From positions 930,001-994,000 of the forward strand of contig JACAAK010000005.1 in the NCBI GenBank assembly GCA_025093985.1: a stretch of 64,000 nt of DNA. The letters run 5' to 3'. The stretch's first letter is position 1; every line of letters begins with the position of its first letter. Shown piece by piece: positions 61,401 through 64,000 of the stretch. The stretch comes from Calvatia gigantea. Lineage: Eukaryota > Basidiomycota > Agaricomycetes > Agaricales > Lycoperdaceae. The notes beneath the pieces are model-generated. The model did not search any database, was not told the origin of the DNA, and saw only the letters and a list, made by a program, of their open reading frames with translations. The translations under genes and the position numbers were made by a program.

Positions 61401-63609
61401 GGTAATGGGAGAGAATTTGCGCGGGGTTGGGATAATCAAACGCGCTGGGTTTCTGGGATAGGGTCTGTGTTGCGTTTGCGTTGATCTGGGTCCGCAACTC
61501 GAACCTGGGAGCCCCTCATGACGCGGGGCGTCTGGTGGTGCCGTAGTCATGGCTCGGGGCAAACAAGACCCAGCCGTAATGGGGGTAGGCAAACCGTGAA
61601 GAAATTCATGGTCGGACGGCCAGGGGTATCTGGGAGCGGATCGTGGATCGACGGGGGAGGGCAAATCGGGTTGGTGATCGGTCACGGCTCCTCACAAAAG
61701 GCGGCCCAGCGCAAGGACGTAGGATGTTAATTTTTTGTGGTAACGCACACTGTGCTCCGGGCGCCTGGCGCTAAATCAGATAATAGACGAGTTATCTAAT
61801 CCTAGCATGACGCACCGCGGTATGTCTTCTCTCGAGGCACAATTCCTTTTGAATCCATTCTTGCGTCGCGCGTTTTATAAATGCCTGATCTGGTGCATCT
61901 CGAGCCTCTGTACCACTCGGATCTTCGGACTGTTCGCCAACCTCAATTGTCTTGGGGAAGTCTAAGTTATCTTCAAGGGCCTGACAGAGCATACGGATGG
62001 AAGGTCGTTTCGAGGGATCCGTATCCAACATCATCGAAACCAACTCAGAAAGATACGGGGACCACGCATATGGGCAAGATAAGAGCTTTTCCGGCAGAAA
62101 ATCTGGACGGCACCGAGAGGCATGTTTGTTGACAAACGATGGGAGGTCTCCAGCATAAATCTGCTCTCGCTCATGTTAGCTCCTTTCGACAGTTTTCCCA
62201 CCTCACATACCTCAGCTATCGTGATACCAAGGGAATAAATATCAGCGTTGAGCAGGTCAACTCGTTCCAAGTTTGATGATAAAAGCTCGGGAGCCATCCA
62301 TGAAAGCGTGCCAATTGGTTGATCCCGAGAGTGCTGAGACATTTCGGGAATCGAGGCCAATCCAAAGTCAGATAAGCGACAAACGAAGTTGTCATCGACG
62401 AGTATATTAGCACCCTTAATATCGCGATGAGCAACAGGAGGGCTAAAGTCGTGCAGAAATTGCAGGCCGTTCATTATTTGCCAAACCTAAAGGCCTATGA
62501 TCGGAAATATGTATTTCGGGCTCGTTGTGAAGAACTTACGGGAATCAAACGGTCTGTATCCGGGTAGCGTTTAAGAAAGTCAATGATGTTACCGTTTTTC
62601 ATGAAACGTGTAACAAGACCATATCGGTCTGACTCGTCAAGACTGGCCCCCAGCAAGGGCAGTATGTTGGGATGCTGGAGCTGGCGAAATAGGATAATCT
62701 CGCGAATAATCTATTTCACATGGGTGAGTAGGGTATGAGGATCAGGGTTGAAACAATCCACCTCTTTATTACTAGCAAGCCAACGCTGATGAACTCGAGG
62801 CTTTTTGATTATTACTCTGAGGTTACCAACTGTTCCTTCGTACAAGTCCTGTTGATGATTTAATACAAGTTGGACAATATACCGAACGGACATACCGACA
62901 TCATTGTAAAAGTGAATGCACTCCGCTGGGTGAGCCCATGAAGGAGAAGCGAAGGAGGAACGCTGAACGCGCGTCTAAGGAATGTCAGAGCTTGTTTACG
63001 ACCCTGCCTTGGAGTGTTCGGGTCATCTAATAGCTGGAAATATGAGGTGAGCACAAGACACAAGACCAGGAGTGAGGGGTTTACATCTTGCGCGAGTTGA
63101 GCCAAGCAGTCTTGAAGAGCAGAGTCAGTGATGGCCTGCAAGTCATCGAAGGTGTGATTTCCGGTTCTCCCGTGGATAAAGATGTCGCAAAGTTGAGAAG
63201 TGGATAGGTTGTGTAGGGAGAGATGGTCTTGGTGGCTACCAAGGATTACAATTCGCGAACAGTTGGGCGTTTTAAGGACGAAGCTCGTTATCGGAGATCG
63301 TTGGACATTGAATTCAACACGTGCATGGGGATGGAATACTCCATTTAACTCATAAAAAGCTTTCGGGCACGTCTTCAAGATTTCTGCGAGACCAAGGATG
63401 CTCTGGCCGATATGATGCCTGGGGAAAAATCAAAATGGGTCCGCGGACTTCGTAGGTGATTGGCACTCAAGTACTCACGGACTGTCGTCATTGGATATGA
63501 TCTCATCCATCAACACCAAAAACCTCATATATAGGGGCGTACCAGCACCCAAGTGCGATCGGACATCCCCCAAAACACGCTCACAAGCATCCGGAAACTG
63601 AAAAAACAT
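58490..63609 (-). CDS. Predicted kinase-NACHT fusion protein (K5 + NACHT B), NLR-like
   Basis: Eleven exons, minus strand: 63479-63609, 63085-63418, 62896-63033, 62762-62848, 62540-62710, 62211-62486, 61816-62160, 60307-61749, 60125-60223, 58749-60074, 58490-58695. About 1,517 residues if two extra bases in exon 8 (in ataccccctgg-like context near 61625, and gagctacccc near 60765) are discounted. Order: shared unknown N-terminal domain (HARVEFNVQRSPITSFVLKT). Kinase with RVIIKKPR, HRDIKGANILVDDNF, DFGLASIPEMSQ and WMAPEL, all catalytic residues present. Ser/Pro-rich linker of about 480 residues with SPSPSKRRRH. NACHT lead-in DSGFFGHSHHFVMSHST, CHPGTR, Walker A GPAGAGRSA (Arg for Lys), Walker B IFVDGLEECQ, SIIHFIGDP, and FLHRSFADYLRDRSRS. 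The kinase-to-NACHT splice is in phase and conserved in module A. Alternative: two adjacent genes, in which case the NACHT lead-in would lack a start. Confidence 0.7.
60224..60306 (-). other. Intron joining kinase linker to NACHT exon; holds the kinase-only stop
   Basis: An 83-base intron, donor gtatgt, acceptor ttcag. The codon split is GAT G/AT AGT. If retained, the kinase reads on as EDGMFVPTLSAAPPH and stops. The matching intron in module A (54774-54853) has the same donor and a near-identical retained end (EDGMLIPTLSAVSPH). Both readings are therefore conserved between the copies. Confidence 0.65.
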
Positions 63610-64000
63610 CACTGGATGAAGGAGCAAGTGTAAAAGAAAACAAAATCGGCGTCGTACCGGGGATTTCTTGTATATAAGTAGGTTGTCTCGACCTACACGC
63701 TGATGCCTCGAGGCTCTTAAAGCTCATACTACGGAGCGCGGAGCACCGCCGCTGAGCCTCGTGTTCTACTTGGCTAACGAAATAAGCCAAGTCTTAAAGA
63801 TTTCTTCGCACGTGACACGGCCAGTTCCACCCCCGCAATAGTTTTGTCTCACCTCGATAACTTGAGCACTGTTCCGGGGGTGGGGGGGCCTCGTATGTTT
63901 GATACACCCCGAAAACATTCAAAATAAAATTTACTGTAAGAAAAAGCACTGAATCGAAGAACGCTTAGGGATGCGAAACTACGCAAGTTTTTTGAGAAGT
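63610..64000. other. Upstream region of the kinase-NACHT gene to the window end
   Basis: Promoter side of module B. Similar to 57744-57990 as far as about 63870, with a G run at 63877-63888; unique beyond. No gene seen in the last 120 bases. Confidence 0.5.

Larger units (their letters stand above)
58120..63880. repeat. Tandem module B (Smr stub + kinase-NACHT)
   Basis: Right copy of the module starting at 52590. Similarity continues from the Smr stub through the NACHT and kinase exons into the upstream region (cacgtgacac...ctcgataactt near 63810-63865). Module B is the better preserved copy. Confidence 0.85.

Noticed and set aside
53034..63609. Reading each kinase and NACHT as separate neighbouring genes
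   Set aside because: The conserved NACHT lead-in has no start of its own and is reached in phase from the kinase linker in both modules. Kept as the stated alternative rather than the main call.

Overview
The window is nuclear DNA of a filamentous basidiomycete, most likely an Agaricomycete. Genes are dense, on both strands, and cut by many short introns of about 45-85 bases with GT(A/G)...(C/T)AG ends. The gene families fit that group: NACHT NTPases, an expanded TKL-like kinase family, and DUF6534-type seven-helix membrane proteins. I saw no prokaryotic operons, rRNA or CRISPR array, and no recognisable transposase or reverse transcriptase.

Layout. 1-376: 5' end of a CRAL-TRIO (Sec14-like) gene running off the left edge. 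377-3363: no supported gene. 3364-12580: a tandem duplication carrying an alanine-glyoxylate aminotransferase gene and a NACHT gene, both NACHT copies broken. 12548-17872: two tandem kinases (K1, K2), minus strand. 18882-23593: sulfite reductase beta subunit (MET5 type), minus. 24032-26566: an intact kinase (K3), plus. 26590-33310: a tandem duplication with a DUF6534-type membrane protein gene, one copy intact and one with a nonsense codon. 33547-33872: a tiny HSK3-like DASH complex gene. 33873-36805: nothing supported. 36806-39847: acidic nuclear protein with a Cys cluster and an AT-hook. 40704-46974: Mus7/MMS22-type replication repair protein. 47908-49513: coiled-coil protein. 49807-52674: CCCH zinc finger/DUF1771/Smr protein. 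52590-63880: two tandem kinase-plus-NACHT modules, the left one decayed, the right one nearly intact.

The most interesting feature is the right-hand module. The kinase reading frame joins in phase, through an 83-base intron, to the N-terminal exon of the NACHT protein. This predicts a single protein of about 1,517 residues: unknown N-terminal domain, kinase, disordered linker, NACHT. The left module preserves the same splice sites. The kinase-only stop codon lies inside that intron, so intron retention would yield a free kinase. Together with three stand-alone kinases and two stand-alone NACHT genes, the window looks like a fast-evolving STAND/NLR-like (innate-immunity or self-recognition type) island set among conserved housekeeping genes. 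That role is inference from family knowledge.

Almost every frame break I found by hand alignment is a single-base insertion (about 21, against no single-base deletion), and all lie in the duplicated families. The single-copy genes, about 18 kb of coding sequence, assemble cleanly. This is either paralogue decay or residual assembly error, and it matters for how the broken copies are read.
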